NCBI GenBank assembly: GCA_038503075.1
Contig: JBCAML010000018.1
Span: 930,001 to 994,000 of the forward strand
DNA length: 64,000 nucleotides
Reading direction: 5' to 3'
Source of the DNA: Gyromitra esculenta
Lineage: Eukaryota > Ascomycota > Pezizomycetes > Pezizales > Discinaceae
This document shows positions 30,703-43,190 of this stretch, one piece after another. The notes under the pieces are model-generated. The model did no database searches and was not told the origin of the DNA. It saw nothing but the letters and a program-made list of their open reading frames with translations. Made by a program: the position numbers and the translations under genes. Positions within the stretch are counted from its first letter, which is position 1, and every line of letters begins with the position of its first letter.

Positions 30703-33700
30703 TTATGATACCAACACCGCCAATCTCTCATATTCTTTCACAGCCTCAATGTCAAATTTTACTGCTAATGAATCAAAACAGGAGATACTGACATCTTCCC
30801 AGCGTTTGGCCCTACTTAATGCAGTATACGCCTGACCAGCACTAAAAAGGGTTTGATCTAATGCAACGCTAATATTGTTCAAGGAGAGCCCTTGTGTTTT
30901 GTGGATCGTGAGTGCGAAAGCATTTTGAATTGGCAACTGAGTCCTGGAATATAGGATTCCATAACTGCGAAAGTGGACTGTATCAAGTTGTATTTCCACC
31001 ATCTACATTGCATGTTAGTTACTGACTGTTTACTAAACAATGCATATTTTCATCTTACCCGTATACCCTCAATAGTAGGGAATGCTACAGTCGGTAGTCT
31101 TTCTTCTCGAATGGCAACAATCACCCCACAGGTCCCATTGGATACTCCAACAGAGAGTAATGTGTTATTTAAAAACATTACTTTTGCTCCAAGTACACAG
31201 ACAACCTCCACAGGATAGTTGGTACCTTTTTTGAAGGTACGTTCATGTGATTCCTTTGATAGAAGTTGTCCTTCCTCTCGATCAATTGCATGGAAGACAT
31301 GTCTCATAGTGTCAGGTAGGGTATCAAGAAGAAGATTGTTGATTTTGTTGGCTGTTTGGCGAAAAGAGACCAAATAAGTTGTTAGGTAGGTTTTTGCAGG
31401 GGCGTGAAAGGCTTGAACTTTTTGTTGAATTATTTCACTGCTGGCAGGACTGATGTTGCCAAAGCGCAGATCGTTTAATAGGTTAAAAAAGGCAGGATCC
31501 TCACGTTGACGCATTGATTCCCTCAGAAATATTGGACTGAAAAGCCTCCATATTGGTGAAAAGAAAATCTTCTTTCCGGTGACAGGAGGCAATTGCAACA
31601 AATCGCCCAAACACAATACATGGAGGTTACCAAAAGGCTTGATATTGTTGTGAAGGCGAGCAAAGAGAGAGGATATGAATTCAAATAGGTCAGAGTTAAC
31701 GATGGATATCTCGTCAATAATCAGAACCCTGACTTTTTTGAGTTGGTGAAGCTTTTCCGTTGACTGAAAGATGTTCGATTTCAGTCCACCACCATCTCCA
31801 TGACCACCAATGTGAAGGGCACAGTGAATCGTTTGACCATTTATGTTGTTGGCAGCTATTCCAGTAGGTGCCAGTAACAGGAACTCCATACGCTGACTTG
31901 AAAACCATTGCTGTAAGGCACGAAGCAAATAGGACTTGCCAGTACCTGCAGGGCCAGTAATAAACAATTTCACTCCAGGGCTGCCTAAGTGAGCTTGAGC
32001 TACTGCTTGAGTAATGTTACAGTATGCCGTGTATTGATCTCCACGAAGATCAAATATTGCCATTGAGTTGGGGACTGGGAGTGGAGAACGTTGCATCATA
32101 ATTAACTGGTCTTGAATTACTGACTTCACAGATACGCAATGACCATCGACAATCGTATCAAGGAGCTCCAGGTAAATATCTGCTTGCTGAAGTGAATGTT
32201 GATGGATTCCTGACCGGTATGTTGACATCAAATCATGATAGAGATTTGGAAACTGAGCTAACATGTGATCTTTGTAAGTAGTGAAGTTGCCGTTACCAAA
32301 GATCTCTTCGTCAGATCTCCATGGCTTCAGTTGAAGAAGTTTGACGAAAAAGAATGAATCACCATCAGCTAAGCGACGATGAACAGTACGGATCAGGACA
32401 GGCTATATTCCATGTTAACAAATATTCAAGCAAACCTTTGACACAACTTTACCTTTTTACGGGCATATACAAAGTTTCCATTTTTGTCAGGCCAATAATT
32501 GCCTTCACTTCTCCTTTTTCTCCGTTCCAGCTTATAATAAGAATGATAGTGGAAATATGTAAGTCTCTCAAACATGGGATGTGCTGGTCGAGCAAAATAC
32601 TTTTCTAATGCATCGGGATAGTAGGGTGTGTCATCGTCAGCTTGCTGTTCGAGAAGCCAAGCAGGTTTGACAACTGATGTTCGTTCAGCAGGAATAGAGG
32701 TTGGAAGATACAAACAGCCACTCGACATTTGAAAGATGGGAAAGCTCAATAACAAAACCATGCACTCCATTGAACCCATCCTACGAGAAAGAAGATGTGA
32801 TGTGGTATGATTCTCACTCCTGATATCAACCAAAGATTTTGGTTCAGCTTTTGTGACATACTTTGAAATGTATTTTGCCAGACCTCCGGAAGTGCAGTAC
32901 TGGACATTGCAATGAGCCTGCCACAGGAGAAGAAGTTGTGGGCAGTACGGAACAACATACTGATCAGCTTCAGTCAGCCTGCGGTATGTGTATCTGACTT
33001 CTCCTGGCTTTTGGAACGTGATTGGTGACAATTCTGCAGGAAAGCCTTTACGGCATGGGCCTGTCATTGTATCATCACGCCCACAAAGATGGATATGGCA
33101 GTGATGTATTTGATGCATCAAGACCAGCTCATACAACTCAGATTCCATTTCTGGATCAGGAATATCTGCACGGATAAAGGCTTTGCCAATTAACTCTGAT
33201 TGATCAAATTCTGTCCAAAGAAGTGAATGAGTGTGAATAGCACCACGCAGTTGAAATTCATGACGTTCCACCAGCTCCCGCAACTGACCAAAGCCTGAGA
33301 CAGTTGATCCACGAAAATAGGTTGTTTTGATCCAGTGCCAACGTTCATAGTAGTATTGAATAGCATCCCATGGGCGATTGGAGGGTAAGGTATCATGGTT
33401 GCCAGTTTGAAGGAGAATTTGCTGATACTTTGGCCAACGTTCTGAGAAGGTTGTTGTGACAAATAGTGTTGGAACCCCAAATGTTTGAAGCATACAACGA
33501 ATCTTGGCCTCAGCAGTACTAAAAAAGGTATCACCAGTTCGAATAAACTTGGGAATTTTGATAGTGAGTTCTTCGTTCAGGATGGACCAAGAACCATATT
33601 GACTGGGTTGGAGTAGTTGAGAAGCAGTATATCGTTGATCTGCTGATCGTTGAGCTTGGCCTTTGATTAATCTGCAATTATTTTGGAAGATGCGAGAGGC

Positions 33701-35026
33701 TTCAATTTCCATGTAAGTCCATGCAGGCCAGTAGTGGTCATCCCGATAATGTGAAACGATGGAGTTTAACTTTGTCTTGGTGTCCACCAACCGAGTGTTT
33801 TGATAAGGGATCCTTTCTTGTCGTGAAGCCAACTGCCAGTGACCCTGACCCCATGGATAGAGAACAGGAAACAAAAGAGGTTCTAAGGCAGGATCAGATC
33901 GTGTGAGACCTATATGATGATGTTCAGGGCTTGAAGATGGACCTGGTAAAGATCCAACAGGCAGTCTGAATCCACGATGATCTTCGTTTGCTGTTGCTGA
34001 TGTATAGTCAAAGGGATGGAGGACAAGATCTGGACGATTCATTGGACGTGACTCTTCTGGTGGAGCTAATGATGAGATAGAAGCAGTGGGAACTGGATGA
34101 CGTTGCAAGTGAGTACGAACATCATATCTGTGATATAGTGGATTGTTTGCTAATAGCCAGTCACGGCAGTGTTGCAGATGTTGAATATCATGACCTTGAT
34201 CAACCGAGTTATTGGAACTTTCCAAAAAAGCACCAATACAGCCACTAAACAATGCAACAGCACGTTCATTATTCGATAATGACATCTTCCCTACCTAATT
34301 TCAGCACTCAATGTATTTGGAACACGAGATGGAAATCTTACCAGTGACAGTGCGGTAGGTAGCATAAGGATTAATTGTCTGAGAGTGACTTTGTGTGCGG
34401 CCCAAGCTTGTCTGCAGAGAAACAGGACTTAGGAAAATCCTAGAGCGTTGAGACAAACTGATAAGAACGTCAGGCCATGGGCCTGCAGCTGGTGGTTCCC
34501 TGGGAGTTGTCTTGCAATGAGTGCAGACAGCGATTTGTGGTGATCCACTTTTCATTCTCTCGGATACTGAAAAGCCTAAAACAGCTACAAGAGGATAAAT
34601 TTTGTTATTATCCTTATTGATCCAGTTGACGTGACGTGGAAGCATCAATATGCCACAAAAAGAACATGGACAGTTAGGGAAATATGTGTCATAAGTGGTT
34701 CGAAACCTAGAAAGAAGCCGTTGAAAAGGTACATCAGGGCTAAAGATGCTTTGGATGGAGCTGTGGATGTTGGTTTTTGGTGAGGATTCCTTTCTAGTGT
34801 TGTCCAATCGTGGTCTTCTATTACTGGTAGACTCTGCGTATTGGCGAGATTGTTGATTACTATGTTGAACAAAACTAAAAGTAGAAAACAGGCCACCAGA
34901 ATCCATCAGGATATCATCTGATGGTACAGCTGTCAATGCAATGGATTGTGATATATTCTTCATATCACCTGCTATTTGGGTGCTAGTTGTACGATGAGGG
35001 ACATATGAGCGAAAGCGAATTGACAT
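30703..35026 (-). CDS. Helitron Rep-helicase transposase
   Basis: Four exons: 34342-35026, 32453-34290, 31059-32402 and 30703-31002. Phases close to 1,389 codons with no stop. Exon 1 has a zinc-finger-like block (CPCSFCG and CTHCKTTPREPP). Exon 2 carries the Rep domain with the HUH motif RGAIHTHSLLW (about residue 580) and two catalytic tyrosines in YISKYVTK (about 700). Exon 3 has a Pif1-type helicase with Walker A GPAGTGKS (about 990), Walker B VLIIDEIS and CLGDLLQLPPV. Exon 4 carries the last helicase motifs (AFALTIHKTQGLSL, YTALSRAKRW). It cuts and replicates a single strand for rolling-circle transposition. Introns are 47-56 bp; that before exon 4 has a CTAAC branch. A solo LTR of the same orientation ends 18 bp before the ATG. 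Confidence 0.92.
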
Positions 35027-35044
35027 TTTGGTTTACTGAGTTTC

Positions 35045-35453
35045 TCTCACGGTTCAGTTTCTCGTTAAGCCCTTTAGTATCCCTAAAGGTGAGCAGTGCT
35101 ACTTAAGCGAGATACTAACACGTTCGAGGAGTGCAGCGTTTCTACAGGTTCTACGGTGAGTATACTTCAAGGCGAAGTATCGGTGATGTTTCACAGCGAC
35201 AGCGAGAAGTCTGAGATAGACCTGTGGTGGTATTTTAAAGTAATACAGGTAGAAGTGAACGAGAACGTTGCTTAAGGAAAGAAAGAAAAGAAGAACAACA
35301 AACGACCAAAACCCTCGCTTAAATACCCCGCTTTCCTTAACAAAACCAATAACCGAAAACTAACCGAGCAACAAAGAGATTGTTCAACCCTCTAAACCAC
35401 AATACAACCAACAACCAAAACACGACTCGTTATCCAATAATCAATCCATGAAA
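35045..35453 (-). repeat. Solo LTR-C in the 5' region of the Helitron gene
   Basis: 409 bp with perfect duplication GTTTC (35040-35044, 35454-35458). It has the same orientation as the Rep-helicase, so its TATTTAAG box and start region would read into that gene. The inner hairpin stem is CCTTTAG/CTAAAGG, a compensated variant. Confidence 0.92.
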
Positions 35454-35550
35454 GTTTCTCTATCAGTAAAGCCCTTATATTATTCCACCATGACAAAATT
35501 GAAAATATAAAAAATATAAAAAAAAGATACAGTATCCAATCCTTCTATTG

Positions 35551-36846
35551 TTACATTTTATCCTTTCCTTTCCCTTGTCCTTTACCACCACGTTTAGACT
35601 TTGAAGACTGGATGGACACTGCAGCAGACAATTCATCCTCGTCCGAAGAAGAATCAACCATATCAATAGTTTCCATAGGTAATGGCTGATCATCGGAACG
35701 CTCTGGACTATGAAAAGGAGTACGACTCGCTCTTGCTTCCGGTCGTTTGAACAGATTGCTTCTATCAGCATCTCGTCCAAAGTTCAGCTTAGCTCGAATG
35801 GGCCCTACTAATAGGAGTTGTGAGTATTAAAATCCACAATACTTGTTATATGTGAAACTGACCTGGCGATCCTGGTATTGTGCTTGAAGACACTCCCGAT
35901 TTTGTAGGTGTTGCAGGACCACTGTCTGGATCTGGCTTAATTATCTTCATTGGACTTGGCGAGGTATTGACTGGGCCCAATAAAACCTTGCGTTTGGACT
36001 TCGGAGTTTGGAATATGGAGGCTTTGTCATCTTTGGGAACACCATCACGTGAGAAATTTATAGCGTGAGTTATCCCATATGCTATAATGTCAAATATTTA
36101 GTAAATTGAGAGCTAAAAAATTGGTGTTGAGTAATTGATGTGATCTTACCTCTATCTATATCACTCTCATAAATATACCTGAAAGCTATATCCAGTACTT
36201 TCCCCGAATGCAAATATTTAACCAACTTTGCGAACAATAGGACTTTGGTGTCAATCAAAAAGGTGAGAGCGCACTAAAAGATTCAAATTAGCTTTGTCAA
36301 ATTTGTTTTAACGGGTGGAATAATTTAAGCTCTTACCAGCACATCTTCTTTAGCCTCACTATTATACTGATACATCTGACCTTGAAAGTGAGAATACGTT
36401 GTATTGGGCATATCTTCAAGATCCGAGAGCATAGTGACAGTTGATGTACAGAATGGATCATTGGAAATAAATTTGTCTGCAGGTGCGTTGTTCATAAGCT
36501 CGACATTACGGATCAATGAGTACTACTTGTGTTATTAGCATAATCAAAAAGTATGAGGCATACAAAAGGATGATAGATGGTAGCCAACCTTTGGAGTGTT
36601 TCCAGCGAAAAAGATAACAGTGCCATAAAATAGGTATACTCGATCAGGATAGAGAGTGTTGTCGGTGTTTTGGTAGTACTTCACAGACACCTCACGGGAT
36701 GCACCATCTGCATCATGATGAAGGACTTTTGCCAATTTGAATCCACCCACACCAGAAATTGAGGAGATTCTGCCAACGAAAGAATAACAAATAGGCATGT
36801 GGAAATAATACTTACAATTGATACTGTGTGAAAAATGTTCATCCAA
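35551..36846 (-). CDS. Probable OB-fold (RPA-like) protein of the Helitron
   Basis: Five exons: 36589-36846, 36337-36522, 36150-36273, 35863-36081 and 35551-35807. Phases close to 348 codons with clean GT-AG introns. The first about 190 residues are beta-rich with Gly turns (FVGRISSISGVGGFKLAKV, RVYLFYGTVIFFAGN, FQGQMYQYNSEAKED), resembling paired OB folds. The C-terminal half is Pro/Ser/Lys-rich with an acidic patch (DSSSDEDEL) and a basic end (KSKRGGKGQGKGKDK). Plant and some fungal Helitrons carry RPA-like single-strand DNA-binding proteins, and this gene lies directly upstream of the Rep-helicase on the same strand, so a similar role is inferred. No catalytic motif is seen. The OB assignment rests on strand pattern only. 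Confidence 0.55.
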
Positions 36847-37031
36847 AAGTGTGAGTTGGTAAAGGTAAGGGTGACTGAAGTAAACCCCGAATGTTTGAAA
36901 GAAGAAGAAGAAAGCGGAGAATGAAAACCCAGGTGGGAATCATGGGGTATTTAACACGTCATGTCCAAAGCTATAACACAGGAACTAATTATAACATACA
37001 CACCAAAAGAGAAGCAATAAGCGAAAGCAAG
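36847..37031. other. Promoter region of the OB-fold-like gene
   Basis: Purine-rich leader and upstream sequence up to the LTR-B insertion. Probably still Helitron sequence. Confidence 0.4.
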
Positions 37032-37765
37032 TGTAACGGGGGTAGTCCTACTGCTCTGTAGTGGGAATAGGTATAGCAATACGGCCATTGCAAATACTAA
37101 ATCAGGTTGAGATGTTAAGAGTATTTTCGTGCAAGATACTCAATAATCTTAAGGGCTCTACTCGGTAGTATTCTGCCTGATGAGACTGGGAAGAAGAGCA
37201 ACAGGTGGCGGGGTCATACACTATCTTTATAGTGCTGCTGACTCGCCGTCCTCTTTCTGTTCTACTCTGCTGGGGGCCCGTCGAGACCCTGAGAACATGC
37301 CAAGATTTTGCGAGCGGGACACCTCAGGATTCAGCTAATGATTACTTCAGCGCTCTCCGGCACTCCTTGGTTGTTCTGTCCAGTTAGACCTTCTGGATCC
37401 GCCAGCTGCATGCCATGCCTATGCTGGATGTAGGAATTGGCGCTGATCAGTCTACTGTTGCATGTGAGGTGTCCTGCACTTAATAGATTCCCTATTGCCG
37501 CACCAGTGGCTCTGAGCCGCTAGTATGTGGACGGATGGATTGGGAACACCACCACAGGAGCTTCCTGTGTTTGGTATCACCGGAGATATATCATTGGCTC
37601 GTCAGCAAATGTTATTCTCGCTGGTTCCACTCCATCGGAACAGCAGGGTAGCAGGTATCCTCTAACATGTGGTAGCTACACCACTCATGCTGATCCTTAC
37701 TACCTCTCTGCTTGTCCAGTGCTATTATGCTTCACTGCAGGTAACGGTATTGTAGATCCGTTACA
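37032..37765 (+). repeat. Solo LTR, family B
   Basis: 734 bp, TGTAACGG to CCGTTACA, with perfect duplication GCAAG (37027-37031, 37766-37770). Confidence 0.93.
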
Positions 37766-37772
37766 GCAAGAG

Positions 37773-38184
37773 TTTCACGGATTAAAGATTGGGTATAGGG
37801 TTAGGGTTCGGTTCGATAGTTGTTACGGATTTTGGGTTGTTGTACAATGTTATTGTATTTCGGTTGTTATCGGTTATCGGGTTTTTGTTAAAGAAAAGCG
37901 GGGTATTTAAACGGTGGATTTTGCTTGTGTTCTATTCTTCTTCTCTTCTCTCTTTAAGCAACGTTCTCATTTACCTTCTCCTGTACTTGTTGGAATACTA
38001 TCTCGGTTCTATCTCAGAATCCTCGCTGTCGCTGTTCACTTCATTGCACTTATCTCGCCTTGAGATAGACCCATTGTAGAACCTGTAGAAACGCTGCACT
38101 CTTTGAACGCGTTGATACCTCATTAAGTAGCACTGCTCACCTTCAGGGATACTGAAGGGCTTAACGAGGGACTCAACCGTGAGA
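37773..38184 (+). repeat. Solo LTR-C beside LTR-B
   Basis: TTTCACGG to ACCGTGAGA, perfect duplication AAGAG (37768-37772, 38185-38189). That duplication overlaps the right target duplication of LTR-B, so this LTR landed within 7 bp of it. Confidence 0.92.
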
Positions 38185-38953
38185 AAGAGAAACCAAAAAT
38201 TATGCCGATTATGTACAGATATCAAAGAAGTAGGTGCAATTGAGCTTAACAACCACTCTAAGATCACACGTACTACATACCAAAAAGGTTTAATCGAGCA
38301 GAAAATAACTTGCCATGGGCTAAAATAGGAAATTGAATGTGGAAAGGCACATGGTGAGAGTTGATAGCTCAAACTAAGAATGAGGTGAATCAGCTGATTC
38401 AGAGCAAAAAGAAAGAATAAGAAGCGATCTGGTGCAAAATGTACGATGTCCAACGCTATTCATACAACAACAAAATTGTAGGTGACGTAGGCTGAAAAAG
38501 CAACACAATCTAATGTTTAGTATGATTGTGTATCCAAGCATACGAATGATATTTGTGAAGGTTTGGGGAATGACATCACGAAGGGTTAGGGTTTTTGAAT
38601 GTTGTTGAGAATGGTGAATCGAGCAATAATTAGCGTTGAAGTATTGAAGTGAGAAGACAAAAACACTAAAATTTTATGTTAGGATTGGCTCGAAGGAAAA
38701 ACATGAAGGGAAAAGGTTCAAAAGTGAATTTGAATATTTCTAAAGCAAACTATTTGGATGATGTACCATTCACGATACCTTATAAAAGTAATTATAACAA
38801 TAACATGTGTTTTGATACATATAGCAATATCATATATAAAATCTAAATATCAAGAAAATCGATGTGCTTCCAAATCTGGCAAAAAGTGTCTAATCTGGTT
38901 TAGCGTTATATTAAACAGTAGGATCAACACACCTACTCAATTTTTTTAATGTT
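38185..38953. other. Unassigned AT-rich sequence
   Basis: No gene or repeat recognised. It may be the continuation of the Helitron 5' region. Confidence 0.4.
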
Positions 38954-39212
38954 GAATTACTGTTATCTTGCTTAGCAAGGCCTTGTCCCTTTAGCGTTAG
39001 TTACTAAACCTTACAATTGGAAGTTCTTCACAGAACTTTGTTTGATCCCTACCTTGAACCCTACAGTTATCTGTTAGTGGTCCACAAGAAGCAGTTAGGA
39101 CTTGCGCCTGTGTATTGTGTTGCGGATAGCAACAGAGCAGGTTATAGCGTCTAGATTGTTATCTAAAGCTTCTTGGAGATTTCCTGTGTGGTAAGAAGTA
39201 CCGGTCTTACAG
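38954..39212 (+). repeat. Repeat family A, 5'-truncated copy
   Basis: Matches the right three quarters of 10332-10676, ending GTCTTACAG. Confidence 0.78.
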
Positions 39213-39330
39213 GTGACTAGAATCAAGGAAATGTAGAAAAACAGTTGTTCACACTCTTCAATTATAGGACGAACCTGTAGGAATATATTGGTTCAGGATT
39301 TACAAAGAATTATAATTATCTGTACTAAGT

Positions 39331-39890
39331 TTATGTCATATTTTTAAACCTCTGCAGACGAACCTTCCTCAGTCTTGAAGGCTGCATTTGCGGTGTATTA
39401 GAGCCTCTTGGATGATCCTTCCTTGATCTTGAAGGTAGCAGGTATGATATTTTCACGCCTTTAGGAAGAACCTTCCTTGATCTTGATGGCTGCAGTCGTA
39501 GTTCGGATATCTTCAAGCCTCTTGAATGAACCTTTCTCGATCTTGACGGTTGCATTCGCAGTGTCTTCGAGTCTCTTCAATGAATCTTCGTCGATCTTGA
39601 AGGCTGCATGTGCGATATCTTCGAGCCTCTTGGACGAACGTTCCTCTGTCTTGAAAGTTGCATTCGTGGTTCGGATATCTTAGAACTTCTTGGATGAACC
39701 TTCCTCGATCTTGACGGCTGCAGGTGTGATATCTTTGAACTGATTGGATGAATCTTCCTCTGTCATGACGGCTGCAGTTGTGATTCGGATATCTTTGAGC
39801 CTCTTGGACAAATCTTCCTTGGTCTTGGGCTTCAGGCACATTATGATCTCCTAGTATTATCCACGTTTTTCGTTGGTCAGGTCTCGGCAT
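39331..39890. repeat. Coding-like minisatellite of about 50-65 bp units
   Basis: About ten units containing GAACCTTCCTCGATCTTGA and GGATATCTTCGAGCCTC. On the minus strand the repeats read as DRGRFIQEVQRYPNH-like units in an open frame (39513-39890, then three stops). Whether it is translated is unknown. Confidence 0.75.
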
Positions 39891-39988
39891 GGTCTGTGTT
39901 TACTAGTATCTCTTTCCCAATCATAAATCTTGAAATTGACTTGCATCTCTCTCAATTCGTTAGATACATACATCGGTGCACAACCCTC

Positions 39989-42900
39989 CTAGTAAACATA
40001 GTAGTATGTTTCTAAATCTATATGGCTGTTTACCAGCCAGGTCTTTGAATTTAATTGCTGGTTTTCTTCAACTAACTGAACCGGACCTTCAATGCTCTCA
40101 ATGGAAGTGATAAATTGATCTCTTCGGTCCAATACCACTTCAACAAATCCGTTAGCAGGATCTGGCTTGCTATTTTTATTAGTGAACTTCTTACCTTGCA
40201 CGATTGCGAACCCAAGCTCTTGTTGTTTCCTCACCAATACCTTCTTTCCTTGAAACAAACAAACTTGCTCAACCGTCGACACTGTTTCCGGCGTCACCAG
40301 CAGTTCTTTCAGAAGCCATGATGGTGGCCTGTAGCCAAAATATAGAAGAGGGAAACATGCCTTTCGCCTCTGAAAACTATCCATCTAATAATCTTCAAAT
40401 TGTTGAACCCAAATTGAGTGATCCATGAACCTTCCTTCTTCCTTCCGTTTTCCACCTTTGGGACACCGAAGCAGCTGTTTCTTGATTGTGTCCGGACCCT
40501 GAAAAAGATAGTACCAGCATGACACTGCGTTGTATAGATTGATTTTGATCTCTTTGAACTCTTCACCACCTAATTTATCCACCAATTCCCGCCCCCACTT
40601 GCCAATGAGCCAATCATGGAAACGCGAACCCAGGTCTGCGATTCCCTAAAGTTCCTCTGCTCTTTTCAAGGTTATAGAAATTGTGAGTTTTCCTGCTTGA
40701 CTGGGAGCAGGTGACCGGTTCACCTACCACTTCTCAGGTACCATCAGAACATCAGATTGTGGTATCTTGATTTCACGTTGTTTCTGCCTTCCCGCCCATG
40801 TGGTTGCGTGTCGGGTTTCCTTGTCCTGCAACTGCAGTATCTTCGCAGTCTTAGATCTGTAGTATCCCTGTATAGCAAGGTATTCCAAGGTCTGGACCAT
40901 ATATGACAACCTTAATTGGCGGTCGTTAAAAAGCAGAATCTGTGTTTCATAATCGACACGATTAGATGCTCGGTATGCGTCTTTGACACGCTCAACATGG
41001 AGTAATTCTGATATATCCGCTGAATAATTGTCTGGCACACCCATGCGATGGATATTTTTGCTAATTTGCCTGGCTAGATGCATCTTTGGGAACGAGAAGT
41101 GGTAGATCTCCGTCTCAAGTCTTTTCTTCTCTGCTTGTTTCCTCTTCTCAGACCATGTCGAACCGTTTTCCACGAGTAATTTTTCCCATAGAGTGTTGAA
41201 TGCTGTGGTCTGCGCCGCAGTTGCCCTGGTCCCTCAAAATACCGCTTTGGAACTATAGAACATCGAGAGCTCTTTCTGCAACAGCGACAGGGAATAGTCT
41301 GAGTGACTTCATTGTTGTAAGATTAAAACTAGCTCACACAACGCCCTGACGCACTTTAGGGCTTCCAGCTCTTCTTGACTCTTTGCTCTGCAGGCGCGAG
41401 ACTTCGGGGCTAGTAGAGGACCTACAGTAACCAGAAGAAAGCGCACCATGGTCCGTATCTCTTTCCCTTGCCATTGGCTAACGCCGCTGTAGGTCCTGTG
41501 GAACCGCTGGAATCCCAAGTACACAGGCATCGATTTGAATCGCTTGTTGAATCGTTGGTATAGCTTTTTCGATTTGAGAAAGGGTATCAGCCACTTCATG
41601 AGCTTTTTCACAAGCCTGAGATTGAATTGATGGAAGATATCAACCATCCATAACTAATATACGTTGCATTGTGGATAGCTCCAGAGTGGATTGTCGACAG
41701 GTAATACAATTTTCTCGCTCAGACGGCGCAAGGAATCCTCATGTACCTCCGTAGATGTGGTCCGGGACCTTGCAATCAGTTCTTGATATTCCTCGTGTTC
41801 CCTCTCCCGACCACAAGTTGGACCATTTTCATGCCTCATTTGAGTGACTGAGATCTCACAGGATGGGCAAGCTCCGTTCTTTATACCCGCAATAATCACG
41901 TGTTCTTGATAATCAGCAACCCATGCAGCTATTACCGGGAAGCAGTGAAGGACCTTTCCATCCGAGCAATCCTTTTCAAATCCCGGACGCTTTAGATCAA
42001 TGTCTTTCATGCTCCTGAAAACTTCATCGATAGCAGTATGCCAGGAAGCTTGTATGGCACCGCTTTCCTGGTCTTTGGCAGGTATGGGAAGTAGGGCGAG
42101 TAAGATCCACGCCATTTTCGATCTCTCGAGCGGAACCTCTTTGCTGATGTTACTGAGAGTTATGTAAAGCGGCCAGGCAGATTTATCTCCTGAAAAGATT
42201 GTCAGGGAGGTCTTGTCGGAAGTGCTAATGAGAGGTATAAGGGTTCCGCCATCAGGGATGTTGCCTTCTGTTTCCCACCACCAGTCTCCAGAATACATTT
42301 CGTTGTAAATCGGCCGACTCTGTGAATCGTAGTAGCAAACTGGCTCATATGTCGTATGGTCCGCGAAAGGGAGATGACCAAGAAGATGTTTGACACATTC
42401 CAAGAGATCCCGTGTGTAGAAAGTGCTGATTGACAGCTGCTTTTTAATCCAGCTATTGCCGCCTAGGCCAATATCAGTGTTTTCTAGTTTTTCCCAAAGC
42501 TCATCAGTGGTTTGGAAGGACTTACAGCAGTCAGTGTCAAGCCCTCTGTCCATGTACGAATTAATCGCCATTTTCGTAACCCCGTTTTCAAGCATCCAGC
42601 GAGCGAGTTCAAAGTCATTGCCGTTCACAAAAGGGTACCACTGGTTCCAGTTTTCCTCCAAATGCTTCTTATACAGTCATTTTGCCAGACCGTACGATCT
42701 GCCTGCACAGTCAGGTCCTTCAGCAGACATATACCAAAACGTTTTTGTTGGGTTTGGTGAACACGTCAGGTCTTGGGTTTCTGGTTTGAGGTTCACTTCC
42801 GTTTCTTCAACTCGGATTTCTTCGCCAAGATCTTCATTGAGATCATAGGTCTGCGGTTGGCAGTCGTTCTCCACTACTCTCTATCAGCACAGTTATCCAC

Positions 42901-43190
42901 GATCAATAAGGGCAAATTAGGTTATACCATCTTCCCAATCACAGTCATTTAAACCCCAGTCATATACACTCATGGATGTAGCTTCTTTAGGGACTGCTTA
43001 TTTGTCTTCAAAATCCTAACGGTTCCAGTGGTACGCGGTCAGGGGTAATACCATCAGGGGTTTGCTGACGATGAACATCAGGCTGGTCCGCTAACTTAGC
43101 CTCATAGCAGTATTTGAGATGAAGCTGTAGACTGCTGGAAGACTTGCATCTCTTTCTGCAGTAGAAGCATGAAGCGGCAGGCAATGTCAT
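39989..43190 (-). pseudogene. Plavaka-type (CACTA superfamily) transposase, decayed
   Basis: An N-terminal zinc finger (CFYCRKRCKSSSSLQLHLKYC) is encoded at 43008-43190. The main part runs in one frame from 42874 to 39989: WYPFVNGNDFELARWML, MYSGDWWWETEGNIPDG, LISTSDKTSLTIFSGDKSAW, CFPVIAAWVADYQEHV, then FHQFNLRLVKKLMKW, FPKMHLARQISKNIHRMG, VKDAYRASNRVDYE and a C-terminal block with WLVNSHIDLETYYY. These blocks and their order match Plavaka transposases. In-frame stops occur near 42675 (TGA), 41651 (TAG) and 41307 and further on, so it is inactive. The splice between the zinc-finger exon and the rest was not resolved. No CACTA-type terminal repeat was found. Confidence 0.85.

Noticed and set aside
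30100..38950. Exact Helitron ends (5' TC, 3' CTRR with hairpin)
   Set aside because: Several weak candidates, none with a clear hairpin and A/T target; boundaries left open.
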